NCBI GenBank assembly: GCA_003116875.1
Contig: BCKT01000003.1
Span: forward strand, 1,249,185 to 1,313,184
DNA: 64,000 bases
Reading direction: 5' to 3'
Origin: Takashimella koratensis
Taxonomy: Eukaryota > Basidiomycota > Tremellomycetes > Trichosporonales > Tetragoniomycetaceae
Part shown: positions 21,976 to 37,624 of the stretch, piece after piece
Layout of the letters: each line of letters opens with the position of its first letter
Position numbering within the stretch: the first letter of the stretch is position 1
The notes under the pieces: model-generated
Seen by the model: the letters and a program-made list of their open reading frames with translations, nothing else
The model's database searches: none
Told to the model about the DNA's origin: nothing
Made by a program: the position numbers and the translations under genes

Positions 21976-22906
21976 TGTGGTTGAGGATGTTGCGAAAAGA
22001 GGTGGACGGTGAAGAGGAGGCGAGATGAGTTTGACTCTGAAACGAACGGGCGAGGATTATATGTTCTCCGTTCTTTTTCTCCTGTTGTTCAGAGTACTGT
22101 CGGCGATCCTTTGATTATATGTCCTCTTGCTGCGTGTGGCGAGTGTCGGATTGAGGGGATGAAAGGTGGTGATCCGTGGTGATAGGAGAGGAAGAAGAGG
22201 GGGAGGTGGAAGGTCGGTGTCGGTGGGCGGAAGGCGGTGGCCGAGGAGGCGGTGAGCGGTGGGACGAGAAAATCGGATGACGCGGGCGAAGCGAGCAAGA
22301 GACTGACCTGGGTGATTGCTGTGATGAGGGGGTGGGAGTGACCGCCAAGAACCAGTGTCGGGGTCGAGAGTGGGGAAGTGTTAGGCGCGGTCGAGGGGGA
22401 GTGGATGAGGATGGAGATGGATGAGAGAGAGGATGAGGATGGGATAGGTTGGGGTGAGGACGAGGTGGATGTGACGAGACGAGGAGCGGGTCGACAGGGT
22501 AAGTACGTACGTTTCCAGCCAGGTGCGAGGGGGGATTGTAATGGGATTGTAATGCCCGGGAGGCTGTTGCTAATGGCCCATTGTAATGCATATTGTAGTC
22601 GCGTGGAGCTAAGCCCGGCTAGTGGAATTTTAACCATGGGTGGGGTTGGGTGTGCATGTGTGTGCGCATCAAGGGGGAGGGGGGGAAAGGGTCAGGGTCC
22701 AGGATGGAAAGGGAAAAAGGGACGGATCAAGGAAAAACACACCAAACATCACCGACCAGAAAGGGAACAAAGGGACACCGCCAGAGTCAACACACACACA
22801 CACACCCTGGGCACGGCACGGATACGGGCGTTTGGTAATTCACTCCTTGCGCCCTTGATTATAAATCCTAATCCCAGCCAACTAATCCTAATCCCCACGA
22901 CCCCCA

Positions 22907-22929
22907 CCCACACACACACACACACACAT
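22907..22929 (+). repeat. CA-dinucleotide microsatellite
   Basis: About 11 CA units; a shorter CA tract lies 100 bp upstream (22790-22805). Confidence 0.9.
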
Positions 22930-23522
22930 GCATCCGGGCCAGGCTGCAATAGACTGAATTGCAAGCCGGCAATGCGGCACGGGCCAGGACCCTCCATGCC
23001 AAGTCCGAACAGCATCAACTCGTCTATGTCCTGTACATTTATCTGCCTAGACCGCTGTTTACCGTTGAGGGCGAGTCTGGTTCCCAGCCATGGATGGGGT
23101 CCATTCTACTCGTCCAGTTCTGGTCAAGGCTAGTTGGCTGTTTCCCCATCCATGCCGCAACTAGAGCTGCTAGCATACTGGGCTGAGGACCTCGGGCATG
23201 GAAATCATACTCGGCGTCAGGTCTGAATGTTTCCGGAAGGTCGGCGATCAGGTGAGCGAGTGGAATTGGGGTGGAGGGCGAGGTGAGGGGTGTAATGTGG
23301 GTGGGGGTGGTGCTTGACCCGGGCGGAAACAGGAGACGGAAACGACAACCTTGTTCTTTCCGCTTGTGGCATCACGCCTTGCTTCTCAACTCTCCAACAC
23401 TGTAAGGCTGAGTGGAGCTGTAGCCGACGACCCCCGTCTCTCGCCTCTACCTCTAACCTCTGACCTCGTTTACCATTGGTAAGATATCTCCTTCTCCACC
23501 CTCCTCCACCCTCCACCCTCTT

Positions 23523-23567
23523 CTGCCTCCTGCCTCCTGCCTCCTGCCTCCTGCCTCCTGCCTCCTG
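23523..23567 (+). repeat. CTCCTGC heptanucleotide tandem repeat
   Basis: Six near-perfect TGCCTCC-type units, immediately downstream of CCTCCAC-type units (23490-23520); all on the pyrimidine strand. Confidence 0.9.
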
Positions 23568-24299
23568 ATCCCACCTGGCTGCAAAGTGTACGGCTAGTCT
23601 GATTCTCCGAGGCGCAGTGTGACCCTGGTTTCCTCATTCAGCAACCTACAGTACCTCGGTCGCGACGACCGACTAATCCAACACGTGCTCGCAAAACCAA
23701 ACCAACCCTTGACCAAACCAGGCATGTACAGTACAGTACACTAGTGCATGCAGCAGCAGATACTCGTGTAGCTGCTCAGTCTGGTCCAGGTCAGCCCCAG
23801 GCCCAGTCCCACGCACTCACATTCGCAGTCGCAGTCGCAGTTTGACCCTACCCCGTCTCACTCTCTGTTCTGCCCGTTCTACACTGAGGTCCTCGAAATA
23901 GCCTTCCGGTTCAGAACCGACTATTTGCTCGACCACCGCCTACTGCACATATCTTACGATAAAACAATGCACAATGCATAGGTTCGTACAACACTTTGTG
24001 CAATGAAAACACGACGAGGGAGAGGAAGAGAAAGAGAGTGAGGAGGGAAAGAAACAGACACTACCTACGTATAGGCAGAATAAAAAGAACACATACCCAT
24101 AAAACCACTTCACCCACTCCATCCCACTCTGCTTCACTCCTCAGTCTTTGCCTCGTTCCTTGCCTCCCACTGATATTCGATGCACTATTCGTCCCCCGTG
24201 TAGATCTATCTATACGTGAAATAAAACTTAGACATTCCCTACTATAATTGTTGTTATGCCTACAACGTGACGGCGGGAGTGAGAGGTGAAGAACGGTGA

Positions 24300-27200
24300 T
24301 TACGCTCCAGCTTCGAGCTTGGGTTTCTTCGCGACCTGCTCGGCGTCGTTTGGAGCCGGGTGCGCAGGCGGTAATGAAGTTGGAGCAGGAGCCGAGGCCG
24401 GAGCTGGAGCTGGAGTCGACGCGGCTGCGGGAGCCGGTGTCGTAGCTTTGGGCACAGTGGGCGTGGCGCCGATATTTGATGGAGTCGCAACCTGCGTTGG
24501 GGCACTGGTTATACCGCCTGCAGCCCCGGGCGCGGATCCGGGTTTAGCTGAACTAGCAAGTCCCGTTGGTGTCGTCGCTGCTGGTCGAGGCGCAGGGCCA
24601 CCCGCTGCGCCCGGTACGCCTGATACGCCCGGTCCCGCGGGTCCGGGGGTCGTCGCTGGTCTCGGCGCACCTGGACCCGGAGCCGGAGACGTCGTCGCAA
24701 CTTTGGCAGGGGGGAGCGTTGCGTGCCCGTCCTCGAGTTTACGTTTTAACGGATTCGCACCTGCTGCGCCGGTTGAAGCTAGAGTCGACGTTACTGCTGG
24801 ATTTGGGCGTACCGGTGTACCCGATGTCGCTTGCGCTCCCGTCGGTGTTGTGATGGGTGGTCGCACACCGGGCCTGACGGCTCCTCCAACCCCGGCACCT
24901 GCCACCGGCGGTCTCACGACTCCTGGACCACCCGGTGTTGGCGGTCTGAGCCCCTGAGCCTGGGGCGGTCGAACTCCTGGTTTCCCCTGCTGCCCCTGCC
25001 CCTGCCCCTGCCCCGCACCCATTGGTTTCCCGACCCCTGCACCATTCTGCGTCGGCCTGACTCCCGGCTTCCCCGCTCCCGCCCCTGCACCTCCCAGGGG
25101 TTCCCCTTTCTTCGGCAGAGGGTCAGGGATCACCCCAGTCGCCCAGATCTGCTCCGCCACCCTCAAATCGATATTCACACCCACGACACGAATGTAGCGA
25201 AGGAGTGCACCGGCGTTGGGACCGACAGTGTTCACGTCGCCTCGAGCGTTGGCGACTTCCGCGATCATCCCGATGACTTTGGGGAGGTTGGCGCCCGGTG
25301 GTGCTGGACCAGGGAGGGGCTTTGTCGGACCCGACCCAGGACCAGCACCCGTGGTTGCGCCTGCCTGGGCTGGAGTCGACCCCGTCGAGCCCGCGGGTTT
25401 GGATGCGCCTGGAGCACCGGGCCGAGCTACGGCGACACCGGGCTTGACACCTGCCGCACCTGGTGTGACTCTCGCCCCTTGTCCCACCGCATTGCCATTC
25501 CCCGCCACTCTTGCGCCCACGCCAGGCGCACCCGGTTTCCCTCCTCCCGCTTTCTGCTGCGCCGCTTTGGCCGCCTGCGCCTTGTTCTTATTTACCACCC
25601 AGGCCGACAACACGTCAATCGCCCCGGCGCCTAGCTGCTGCAGCTTGTCGGTGATATCGCTCGTGAGGTGACCAAAGGTTTGTTGGTCAAGCACGAGCGT
25701 TGCGCCGTCGCATACAAAGGGGAGAGGGGTCCCATTCGCGTCCGTCTTGTCAATGATGGATTTCGCGCGCATCGCGGGCGTGATAGGCTGCATGACGACG
25801 TTGATCTTGGCTTTGGCGGGAATGCCGTGTTTGTTGACTTGAGCAGCGGCTGGGGTCGGTGTCGAGGATGCGGACGCAGCGGTCGGTGCAGGGCCGGGAC
25901 CAGTACCGGCTCCAGGCGCGGGTGAACCTGTGCCTGCACTCCCTGCTCCGGCCCCAGCACCTGCTGCAACGGACGCACCGGGTGTACCTCCGCCACCCGC
26001 CCCGGCTCCCGGTGGAATCGCGCGCATCGGTGGGCGCATGTGCTGCTGCATAGGCCGGTTCTGCATGGCGCCCATCTGCGGGTGCACCTGACGCCCAGCC
26101 ATCTGCGCCGCCGCATGCGGGTGATGCGGATGATGCTGCCCTCCGTGCTGGCCAGGCATCGAATGCGCTCCTCCACCAACTCCCCCACCTACTCCCACCC
26201 CTCCACCCATCCCTGACCCTGCTTGAGCTCCTGGTGTCCCCAACTCCCTCTGCTCGCGTTGCTTCCTCGCCTTCTCCTCCGCCTTCAACCTCTCCTTCAA
26301 CCTCTTCTCCTCGGCGTTCTTCGCCTTCCCCTCTGACTTGAGCGCGTCCCGTCTCTGTTTCTCCTCAAAAGCCGGTCCTTCCTCCGGATCGAGAATCCAC
26401 ACCGACCCTTTCGACTCGGGATCGTCCTCTGCGATCCTAGGAACTTTTAAGAACGCCTTGTTAAGGGAGAGATTGTGTCGAATGGAATTCTGCCACCCGG
26501 CCTCGGGGTTGAGTCGGAACCACTCCCACTCCCCGGCGACCCAATTGCAGACTTCGCCGAGGGTCCCGCGGCCTCGGGGGAGATGCACGAGCGCGCGGTG
26601 GATAATGGTCGCGAATGTCGCGGTCGGTTTGAGCGGCGAGGGGCCGATGAACGTCTTTCCGTCGAGTCCGAGGATAGTCGACGGTGGTGGACGAGGACCG
26701 GCGCCGGATGGTGGGATCGGTACGGAGCAGAGCAAGTGGCCCGGTCGGTCGGGATTGTCAACTACTTCGGAGATGTAGTATGGCGGTTGTGGACCTTCGG
26801 GGACCATGCTAGCGTTGGACGCCATCGGGGTCGCTGTGGGCGTAGATGCGGACGAAGAGAGGGGCGGTGGGGTGGGGCGGGCACCGGTGGCTACGACGCC
26901 AGGACTGGGAGCTGGGGTCTGCGCACCCACGCCGCCAGGCATCGGGGGTCGGACGGGGGCACCTGCCATCGGTGTCCCCGGGACAGGTGGCCGAACCGCT
27001 CCGGGAGGACCTGGCGCCTGGCCTGGCTTGACGAGACCGGGCATACCAGGGCCAGCGGTGGGGACCTGTCCAGGAACCAGTGGTCCCCCCGCTACCGCTG
27101 GCGGTCTTGCGTTTGCATTGGTAACTGCAGGTTGACTGGGCCCCGCCGGGCGAGGAACGATCGGCTTGACGTCTGCCGCTGCAACATCGGTACCTGCTGG

Positions 27201-29901
27201 TCCCGGCTGTTGAGTGACCGCCTTGGCCAGTGTTGGAGGCGTAGGCACCGTCGCCGCCTGTGCACCCAGAGCCTTTGCGCCCTTGTCCACCTGTTGGCCC
27301 TGAGCCAGCGCCGCCAAAGTTGGCGGCGTCGGGACGGGCACGATCGGTGTCGCCTGCGCCAGCATCTGCGGTTCCAGTTGCGCCAGCGTCCCAGGTCCCG
27401 CCGAGGCCACTGCGGCTTCCGCCGCCGCTGCTGCTGCCTTTGCCGCTGCTTTCGCGCTCTTCTTCTTCGACTCTTTCTTCTTCGTTGGAGAGATCGTCGC
27501 GGTCGTATCGGCTTTACTACCCTTGCGTTTCGGCGTACCCTCGGAGTCGTCGACGTCCATCGCCTCGGTCTTGGCTTTCACAGGCGACTCGATCGCGGCG
27601 GCAGCGGCAGCGGCAGCGGCGGCAGCCTTCTTTGCCTTTTTCCCACTCACAGCGCCAGTAGCCTTGTCTCCGGGTTTCTTCATCGCCAAGACGAGCGCGG
27701 GTGACTTGGTCCCCTTGACAGGCATCTTCCCTGCTCCCATACCCGTCCCAACGACCACCTCGCCTGAAGCTGCCTTGCCCTTGCCGGCCTTGCCTTGGCG
27801 AATGGGCGATGTGTCCAGGGCATGTCGTTTGTTTTTAGTCAAAGACCCCTTCTTCCCCGTCGCCGCCGCCGCTGCAGCTGCAGCTGCCGCCTTCTTCCCC
27901 TTCTTCGTCGTTGGCACAGATTCTGGCTCATCCTCATCCTCGCTCTCCTCCTCATACTCCTCTCCTTCATCCTCATCTTCTTCATCCTCATCATCATCCT
28001 CCTCATCCTCACCCACAACCTCTTCACTTGACAACTCGGACAACTCTGACTCCTCCTCGCTCTCGTCCTCATCCTCATCCTCTTCGTCATCCTTGTCATT
28101 ATCGCTATCCCTCTCGCCGAGCCCGTCCATCCACTCGTGGTCCGCGTAACCGTTCAACTCGTCGAGGCCCAGTCCGTACCCGTCTGGCGCCGCGAAGGCG
28201 TTGAACGTCGTTGGCGTGCGTGTCGCCGCAGCAGCTGCTGCAGCCATCTGCGCCGCTGTCGCGGGCCCAGGACCCGCGTGGGCCGACATGTCGCCGTAGA
28301 ACTCGTCGTACCCGACTTGCTCGGCAGGGAGGTTGTAAGGGTACGGCAAGTCGGCAACGTCCAAACCGTCTAGGGCGTATTGAGCAAACGTAGGCGAACC
28401 CTCGGGAGACGGTGGAAGTACGAATGAGAAGATTCGAGTAGCTATTTGGATCTGTGATCTGTTGAGAAGTCAGCAAAAGTCTCGCAGAAATGATGAATGG
28501 TTATCACTCACCCTTGGCCGAGAGGGACAATGGTTCCCTTGACGTAGTACCTATTATCCACCCAAGCTCCATTCCTTCCCCAAATCTCAAGGACGAACCC
28601 TCCCAAATCATGTGAATAACTAATCTTGGCATGATTTCTCGAGACCGATTTGAGTGCGCCTAGATCGACATCAACGTGTTCGAGCGTGGCGGAAGGTTTT
28701 GTCGCTGGAGGAGGTGGGGGTTGTTCGTCTATTGATAGTAAGGAAGGGTCGGGGAGTTCGGAGTGGTCTAAGGGATCAAGGGGCAAAGCGAGGGATGCGA
28801 GGGCCTCGGCATCGGCATCGGTGAATGTGCCGAGCTCAAAGGTGGGTACGATAGAGTCGAGACCTGAGGCATCGGGAAGAGCGGGAGCCGTCATGTCAAT
28901 TGAAGGGACGGACATGTCGGTTGCTTGTGGGCCGAGGATAGAGGGGGTCAATGTCATCTCTTTTGCCGATGATAGTGGGTCGACAGGCTCGTCTTTGACG
29001 CTGGAACCGGAATACAATGTCGCTTCGAGTTTAGTGCTCCCGTCGTCCGTGATTGAAGCGGCGGGCACGCTCGGCTTGACATCGTCGAGGTTGAGCGCGA
29101 TCGAAGCGTCCACTGCCATCTCGTCGCTAACACCTTCGCCCTTTGCCCCTTCTCCCAATCGTGAAGGGGACACCCGGCTCTCAAGTCCCGACACCTCACT
29201 TTGCTCTGGATACAAGCTCACGCCGTTGAGATCTGCGCCAACGTCGTCGTTGAAAAACGCGGCAGCAGCGGCTGCGGCATCCGAGAGCGCCGCGTTCTCC
29301 GCAACCATATCCCCGCCGACTACCGTTTCGCCGAATGGACCGGGAGCCAACTCGGGCGCGGAGAGAGGCGGGATAGGAGGTACAGGCGGCGACGTTATTG
29401 CCGGCGGAGGTGGAGCCGCAGATATTGGTCGATCTTGCACCTACATCGTGATCAAGATCAGCGAACTGTCACAGTCTCAAGAGCTCATTCTATTTTCTGT
29501 GGCCCAAGAGCAGCACTCACTACATTCCGTCCGATGACGATCGACAACGTGCGAACGTAGTATGAGAATCCCGTAACGTCGTCTCCGAATTGCAGTTTAT
29601 AGTAGGCCGGTTTGGGTTCGGTCTTGCTTGCGTCGACAGGAAGAGCGGCGAGTGACGGAGCGGGCGGCTGCCAAGTTCCCCCAGCTGCAATGGGTACCGC
29701 TGCCGACCCCATTCCAACACCCATTCCCATCCCAACCATGGGGATGTTCATGTCCATTGGTAAACCCATCATCCCGTACGCTTCCATCCCCATCCCCATC
29801 CCAGACACAGAGGAAGGTCCCGCATCTTGAGTACCAGGACCAGGACCGGGAGCCCCCGGAGTGCCGCTGTTTCCGGGATCGCCGTGCAACGCCATCACCA
29901 T
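24300..29901 (-). CDS. FHL1: FHL1-like forkhead transcription factor with split FHA domain
   Basis: Fhl1 combines an FHA and a forkhead domain and in yeast controls ribosomal-protein genes through Ifh1/Crf1. Here exon 1 (from ATG 29901, MVMALHGDPG) encodes a Met/Gly-rich leader and the first FHA strands (YYKLQFG..SIVIGRN). Exon 2 inserts about 265 residues of low-complexity sequence before the second half of the FHA (SVSRNHAKISY, LEIWGRNGAWVDN). Exon 3, about 1385 codons, has acidic D/E runs, poly-Ala and Lys-rich blocks, then the forkhead domain at roughly residues 1045-1150 (TIIHRALVHLPRGRGTLGEV, GWQNSIRHNLSLNKAFLKVP, GSVWILDP), a coiled basic helix and a long Pro/Ala/Gly-rich tail ending KKPKLEAGA. 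Introns at about 29440-29520 and 28458-28510. An extra 5' exon is possible: the frame is open above the ATG to a CTAG acceptor near 29973. Total about 1820 aa, longer than the yeast protein. Confidence 0.9.
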
Positions 29902-30988
29902 GGACGGATACACAACCTCGACGCCGCGCACGAATTCGGCAGCGGCGCGGGGTGAAAGGTCGGTATTGGACTAGCGGCCGCGAACGAGGTGAGGTGAACG
30001 CGGAGGTGTCGAGCCGTGGATGTAGAGAAGGGCCCGAGAAGGTGGAGGAGGTGGAGAAGAGAAGATTGGTGAGAGGTGAGGGTTTGGAGATTGATGTCGC
30101 AGACTAGTAAGGTGAAGGTTTGTTGATACAAATGGCGAGGTGCTGGAACAGAATAGCGAGGCGTGGATCACAAAGTGCGATCGGCAGTCGGGCGTAGGTA
30201 CGATTCGAGCTCAAGCGTCGACCCTCGTTCCAAGCTCGTGACTGATAAACCTCTCGGCGTTGGTATAATTGCTGTCGACGCTATGAATATCGCCGTCGCC
30301 GTCGGTTCGGTTCCACGTGCAGATCGCCTCCAATCTGTCTGTCCCAACCAAAAAAAAATTACAAAAAAAATGAAAACAGCGAGATGGGATGGATCCCGGT
30401 GGTCCGCTTCAGTTGTCCGCGTTCCGAAAAATTTTCAGGGACAGAGCAAGGATTAGGAAATATCGATCCTGGATTAGGATTGGGAAGGACCGCGGGATTA
30501 GGAAAGATTAGGAGGGAAGGGAAAGGACCGGGGGTTAAGGGCTCAGGGGTCGCAGGGTAGGCGGATGATGGAGATGGGAGCCAACGAGGCTGGAATCGCG
30601 AGCAGGCAAAGCAGCAGCCAGAGGAGGCTCAGATGCCGCATATGGATAGTAGTCGGTTGCATATGCTGGGACGGGTGCCCAGGTATTGACTATGATACAG
30701 ATGGTAATGCGTCTACAACTATGTAGAGTACATATTGTATGAATGGTCATGGTCTTGGTTGTGATGATACGGCTTATTGGCCCTCGTTGGCTGGAGCGTT
30801 TTACACACATGAGGAAAAGTATGGTTGGGTACAAGACGACCTCGCTTTCGAGCCGACGTATCGGCGGTTCAGAATACACATACTCCTTGCAATGAGAACA
30901 ACATCTCCTAAAACGGATCTTGATGTCGAGGTGTGAATGTCAATCATCTTCGTCATCATCGTCTTCCTCGCGTGATCTTGACCGGAAT
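29902..30988. other. Intergenic interval upstream of FHL1-like gene
   Basis: About 1.1 kb. The part next to the ATG is CT-rich on the minus strand, as expected of a leader. A CACGTG hexamer is at about 30315. Two small minus-strand open frames (about 30535-30880) have His/Tyr-rich or Pro/Ala-rich translations (ATDYYPYAASEPP), but I could not join them with matching splice phases, so no gene is called. Confidence 0.5.
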
Positions 30989-33510
30989 TCAATCGTATTG
31001 CTTCATGACCGCATCGAGCTCGTTGACGTCCATATCCCAATCTCCACCAAACGTAGTCTGGCTCGAATTCTGGACTGGGGTCTCTGCTCGACCAACTCCA
31101 TTCTCTTTATCCTTGAACTCGCCCACCTCGATCCTGATTGAACTACCACCTCGGCGTCGGGGCTTCTCGTGTGCGGTTTCATCGATTACGATCGACTCGA
31201 GGTCGGATACGGTGGTAGTCGTCGACTCGCTGTCCGTTGACGCGAGGATATACGGATGTTCTGCGTCTTCGCTGCTCCATATGCCCACGTCTCGCTGTTT
31301 CGAGGGGGAGAGTCGTCGAAGGGTCCGACCAAGGTTCGGGCTTAGTATTTCAATGTCCCCCTCGCTCACTCCGCTCTTCCCGTGACCTTTCGTCGATCCT
31401 TCCTCCAATCGACCGATCCCCTCTTCGTTCTTTTGTCTCAGAACCACCTCCCCCTTCCTCGCGTCCCTTTCCTTCCTCCGAGCTCGCTTCCCTTTTTCCC
31501 TCTTCTCATCCGCCACGCGCTGTTCCGCTCTCATCTCCGCTACCAGCTTCTTCGTCCTTTCCACCCTTCTGAGCAACCTGCTGCACACGGCCTCGGCGAC
31601 CGCGTCATCGTCGCGGAACGCAAAGCGGCCGTACTCGGCGCTATTCTTCCAGAGCTGTCGAGCCTGTCGCCGAGCAGACATCCATGCTTCCCCATGACGA
31701 GGCGAGGCGTCGTCCCATTCCTTGTCGGACATGATCAAGAGGACAGCGCATTCAGGGACGAGCACGAAAGAGATGAACTCGGATGGGCTGAGAGGGTAGA
31801 TGGTGGACGCTACGCCGGTGTTTGGGTCGGTTTCCAAAGAAGAGAGGTGGCCCCAGTGCAAGAGGTGATGGAAGTGGCGGGTCATGATTTCCCTCCCTAG
31901 CTCGCCGAAACTGCCGACTGTCAGTAAAGATTTTCTAACCGGAAGCAGCGTCGCGAGCAGACACCACACTCACTATCCCGCTCGAAGTCCATCCTGTACC
32001 GAGCTGGACGCCTGATAATCGTGCCCGGCCCATCTCGCACGCCCCATGACAATGATATCCTTGGCAACCTTATTAAACAGCGCGCTCGCCTGTGGCCATT
32101 CCGCGATCCTCCGAAGACATGTTGCCACAAACCCGCTCTCTATCCTCTCCTCCAGATTGTTAAAATCGATTTCTTTTGGATAACCAGCTCGTTGACCGAG
32201 TGGGATCACACGGCTCTCCGCATCGTGTTGCGCGCAGAAGGAAAGTGTTTTCGTCCATGACAAGGGGGCGGAGGTCTCTTTGAGCTGATCGAGAAGCAAT
32301 TGTTCGTCGATGAGGAGTTGAGCAGAAGGGGAGCGCGGCATCGCCTTGTGACAGAACTGAAAAAGGTTAGGCTGTTCTCGAAAACAAACTACATCGAAGA
32401 CCCATGTGGTGACTCACAGCACATTGATGGCTTGGATTCAGAAACTCGGCTGGAACAAGTCAGCGACGACAAAGCTGACACCCATTCAAACTCACACAGG
32501 TCCTCCTCTTCCACATCATCTTGGTTATTCATCTCAAAGCTTTGTTCGTTCATCATCATTATGCTAGACCAATTAGCTCGCACCTTGAACCTTCAAACTC
32601 ACTCGTCATCGATCGTTGCACTCGTCGTGATCGGTTCGTTCTCATCCAGCCGTCGGCTCGTCGAACCCACTTTGCGTCGAGGCGTATCGTCAACTTCCAC
32701 GCGATCCGCAGGCACGTATTTGTTCTCATAATTCTTCCCTATCCGACCGATCAACGCCTTCTCCTCCTTTTGTCGTGATAAGACTTCGTTGAAGAACTTG
32801 TCGGCTTCGGAGAGTGGCTGTTTCTTCGTCTTGTTGGGTTCTTCCCTATCCTCGACCTGTTTTGACTGTGCCTTGGTCCTGCTGTCCGCCTTGGCTTTTG
32901 ATTTCGAATTGGCCCCTGGAGATTTCCGAGAGGTCATATCGAAGAATTCGCCCGCGTCGCTCGCGCAGCTACTTGCAGAGGTTTCACTGGGCTTCGGGGT
33001 ACGAGCGGCGGTCCGTTTAGCTTGTTTCAACGGTTCGACTCGGCTTCGCTGCGCTTTTGGAGGTCGTGGGGTCTTGTCGATGTCCATGAGTGAGAACTTG
33101 GAGCGGGAGGGGGAAGGGGAGGAAACCTTGGATTTCGTCTTGCGCTTGTTGCTTGACGTCGGGGTAAGAAGCAAGGGGTCCGGGGAGTCTTCTTCGTCAG
33201 AGGTGGTGAGGATCCGACGTGGCTTGGTCGTCTTCTTCGCCGATACTTTCCCTCCTTCTTCTCTGACCCTCACATCCTTACTCTTCCCCTTGCTCAGACT
33301 CGACGGGCCAGGCGCATCGCTGTCGTCGTCGCTTGACGGGTCGTGGTTTGCGGACTGGCGGGAGGTGGAAGGTCGGGAAAGAGAAGTTGACGATCCGGTT
33401 GCAGCGGAACGAGAAGGATGGAGAGTCGCAGTAGTAGGTGTTTTCTTTGCCGTGGTCGACGCGAGCTTGGGCTTTGTTGTTTCCTTTGGATGAAGCCTTC
33501 GCCTTTCCAT
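30989..33510 (-). CDS. RTC4-like domain protein
   Basis: The RTC4-like domain is named after yeast Rtc4 (restriction of telomere capping); its molecular function is unknown. Start ATG 33510 ([11 protein letters not shown]). Residues 1-300 are a Ser/Lys/Pro-rich disordered region ([25 protein letters not shown]). Splicing of short introns near 32564-32602, 32450-32495 and 32354-32415 gives [20 protein letters not shown], the Zn-ribbon-like CxxC..MP start of the domain. It continues [51 protein letters not shown] and [20 protein letters not shown], the recognisable RTC4 blocks. A charged coiled coil and acidic Ser-rich tail ([18 protein letters not shown]) follow. The lower and upper open frames look separate unless these introns are removed. 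Domain call is by motif recall; function is not inferred. Confidence 0.7.
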
Positions 33511-33773
33511 CGTCGGTCGGTGGGGAGATCAAAAGGCAAAGTTGTCCCAAAAAAAACTCATTCCAACGTCAACTTGACCGGGTCGATCAGTCACGTGCGG
33601 CATTCCTTTGGTTCTCTCAGTTTCCCACGGTGGCGCCCCTTTGCCCACACACACGTACCCAGGCACACACACTTCCACGTCGGTTTCTTTGGTTTTTTTT
33701 CCCCTTTTCCCTTTCTCCTCGTCCTTCTGCTTGTCAATCATCCCTCATCCACTCAACCCCCTACCCCGCTGCC
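33511..33773. promoter_or_regulatory. Divergent promoter between RTC4-like gene and Ca2+ ATPase
   Basis: 263 bp between the two start codons. It contains GTCACGTG (about 33591-33598), the CDEI/bHLH-type palindrome, and a pyrimidine-rich leader before the ATPase ATG. Use of the site is not shown. Confidence 0.5.
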
Positions 33774-37072
<3,299 letters not shown>

Positions 37073-37624
37073 ATCCGCCGAGGAAGAACGCGTCGAGTTA
37101 GGACCATTCGCAAACCCGGGTCCTCACTATAAGAGAACCCTTTACAGACCCCTTTTTAGAGAGGAAGAAGGTTGAGAAGAGGCTATGTGAGGTCATGCCA
37201 AGATGGCTCAAGAAAACGGACCAAAAGACAAATGTATAACCACCCGACATTGACAACCTACACCTCTGTCTCGCCTATATCTACTTTTTACCCATATGCA
37301 TGCATTTGTCCCATTGACCAGCAAGCCCACGGCGTACTACTCGCTTACTTGAGCTCTCCCGGTGAACGTACGTACGTAAATGAGCGGCTCTGGTGCATGT
37401 TGAATGTTAACAGCGGCGAATGACGCCACTATGACGGCCTATGTCGACACGGGAGTCATCATCTACTCACATGACGTTGGGCCCAAACGTCAAGCACGAC
37501 ACGTTGCCGGTGCTATCGATTGGCCAAGCGGTCGTTATAACCTACACCCATCTTCACCAAGGATCTTTCCGCATTGTCTACATCTCCCTTGTACTATCAT
37601 TCAACACCCCTAAACTCATTCAAA
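37073..37624. other. Intergenic interval before carbonic anhydrase gene
   Basis: 552 bp holding the ATPase 3' UTR and the carbonic anhydrase promoter. A GTACGTACGTA palindromic repeat lies at about 37367-37377. The minus strand shows no supported gene. Confidence 0.5.

Larger units (their letters stand above)
21976..24299. other. 2.3-kb non-coding interval with microsatellites
   Basis: Between the syntaxin start (minus) and the 3' end of the FHL1-like gene. The 22090-22640 minus-strand open frame is a Ser/Pro/His-rich compositional artefact. Visible structure: CA repeats at 22790-22805 and 22907-22929, a CTCCTGC heptamer array at 23523-23567, short CACCCTC repeats at 23490-23520, GTACAGTACA repeats near 23726-23740, and GCAGTC repeats near 23825-23841. 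No tRNA or other RNA gene was recognised. Confidence 0.55.

Noticed and set aside
22089..22637. 182-codon minus-strand frame upstream of the syntaxin gene
   Set aside because: Ser/Pro/His-rich; two frames on the same strand are open together, which indicates composition bias.
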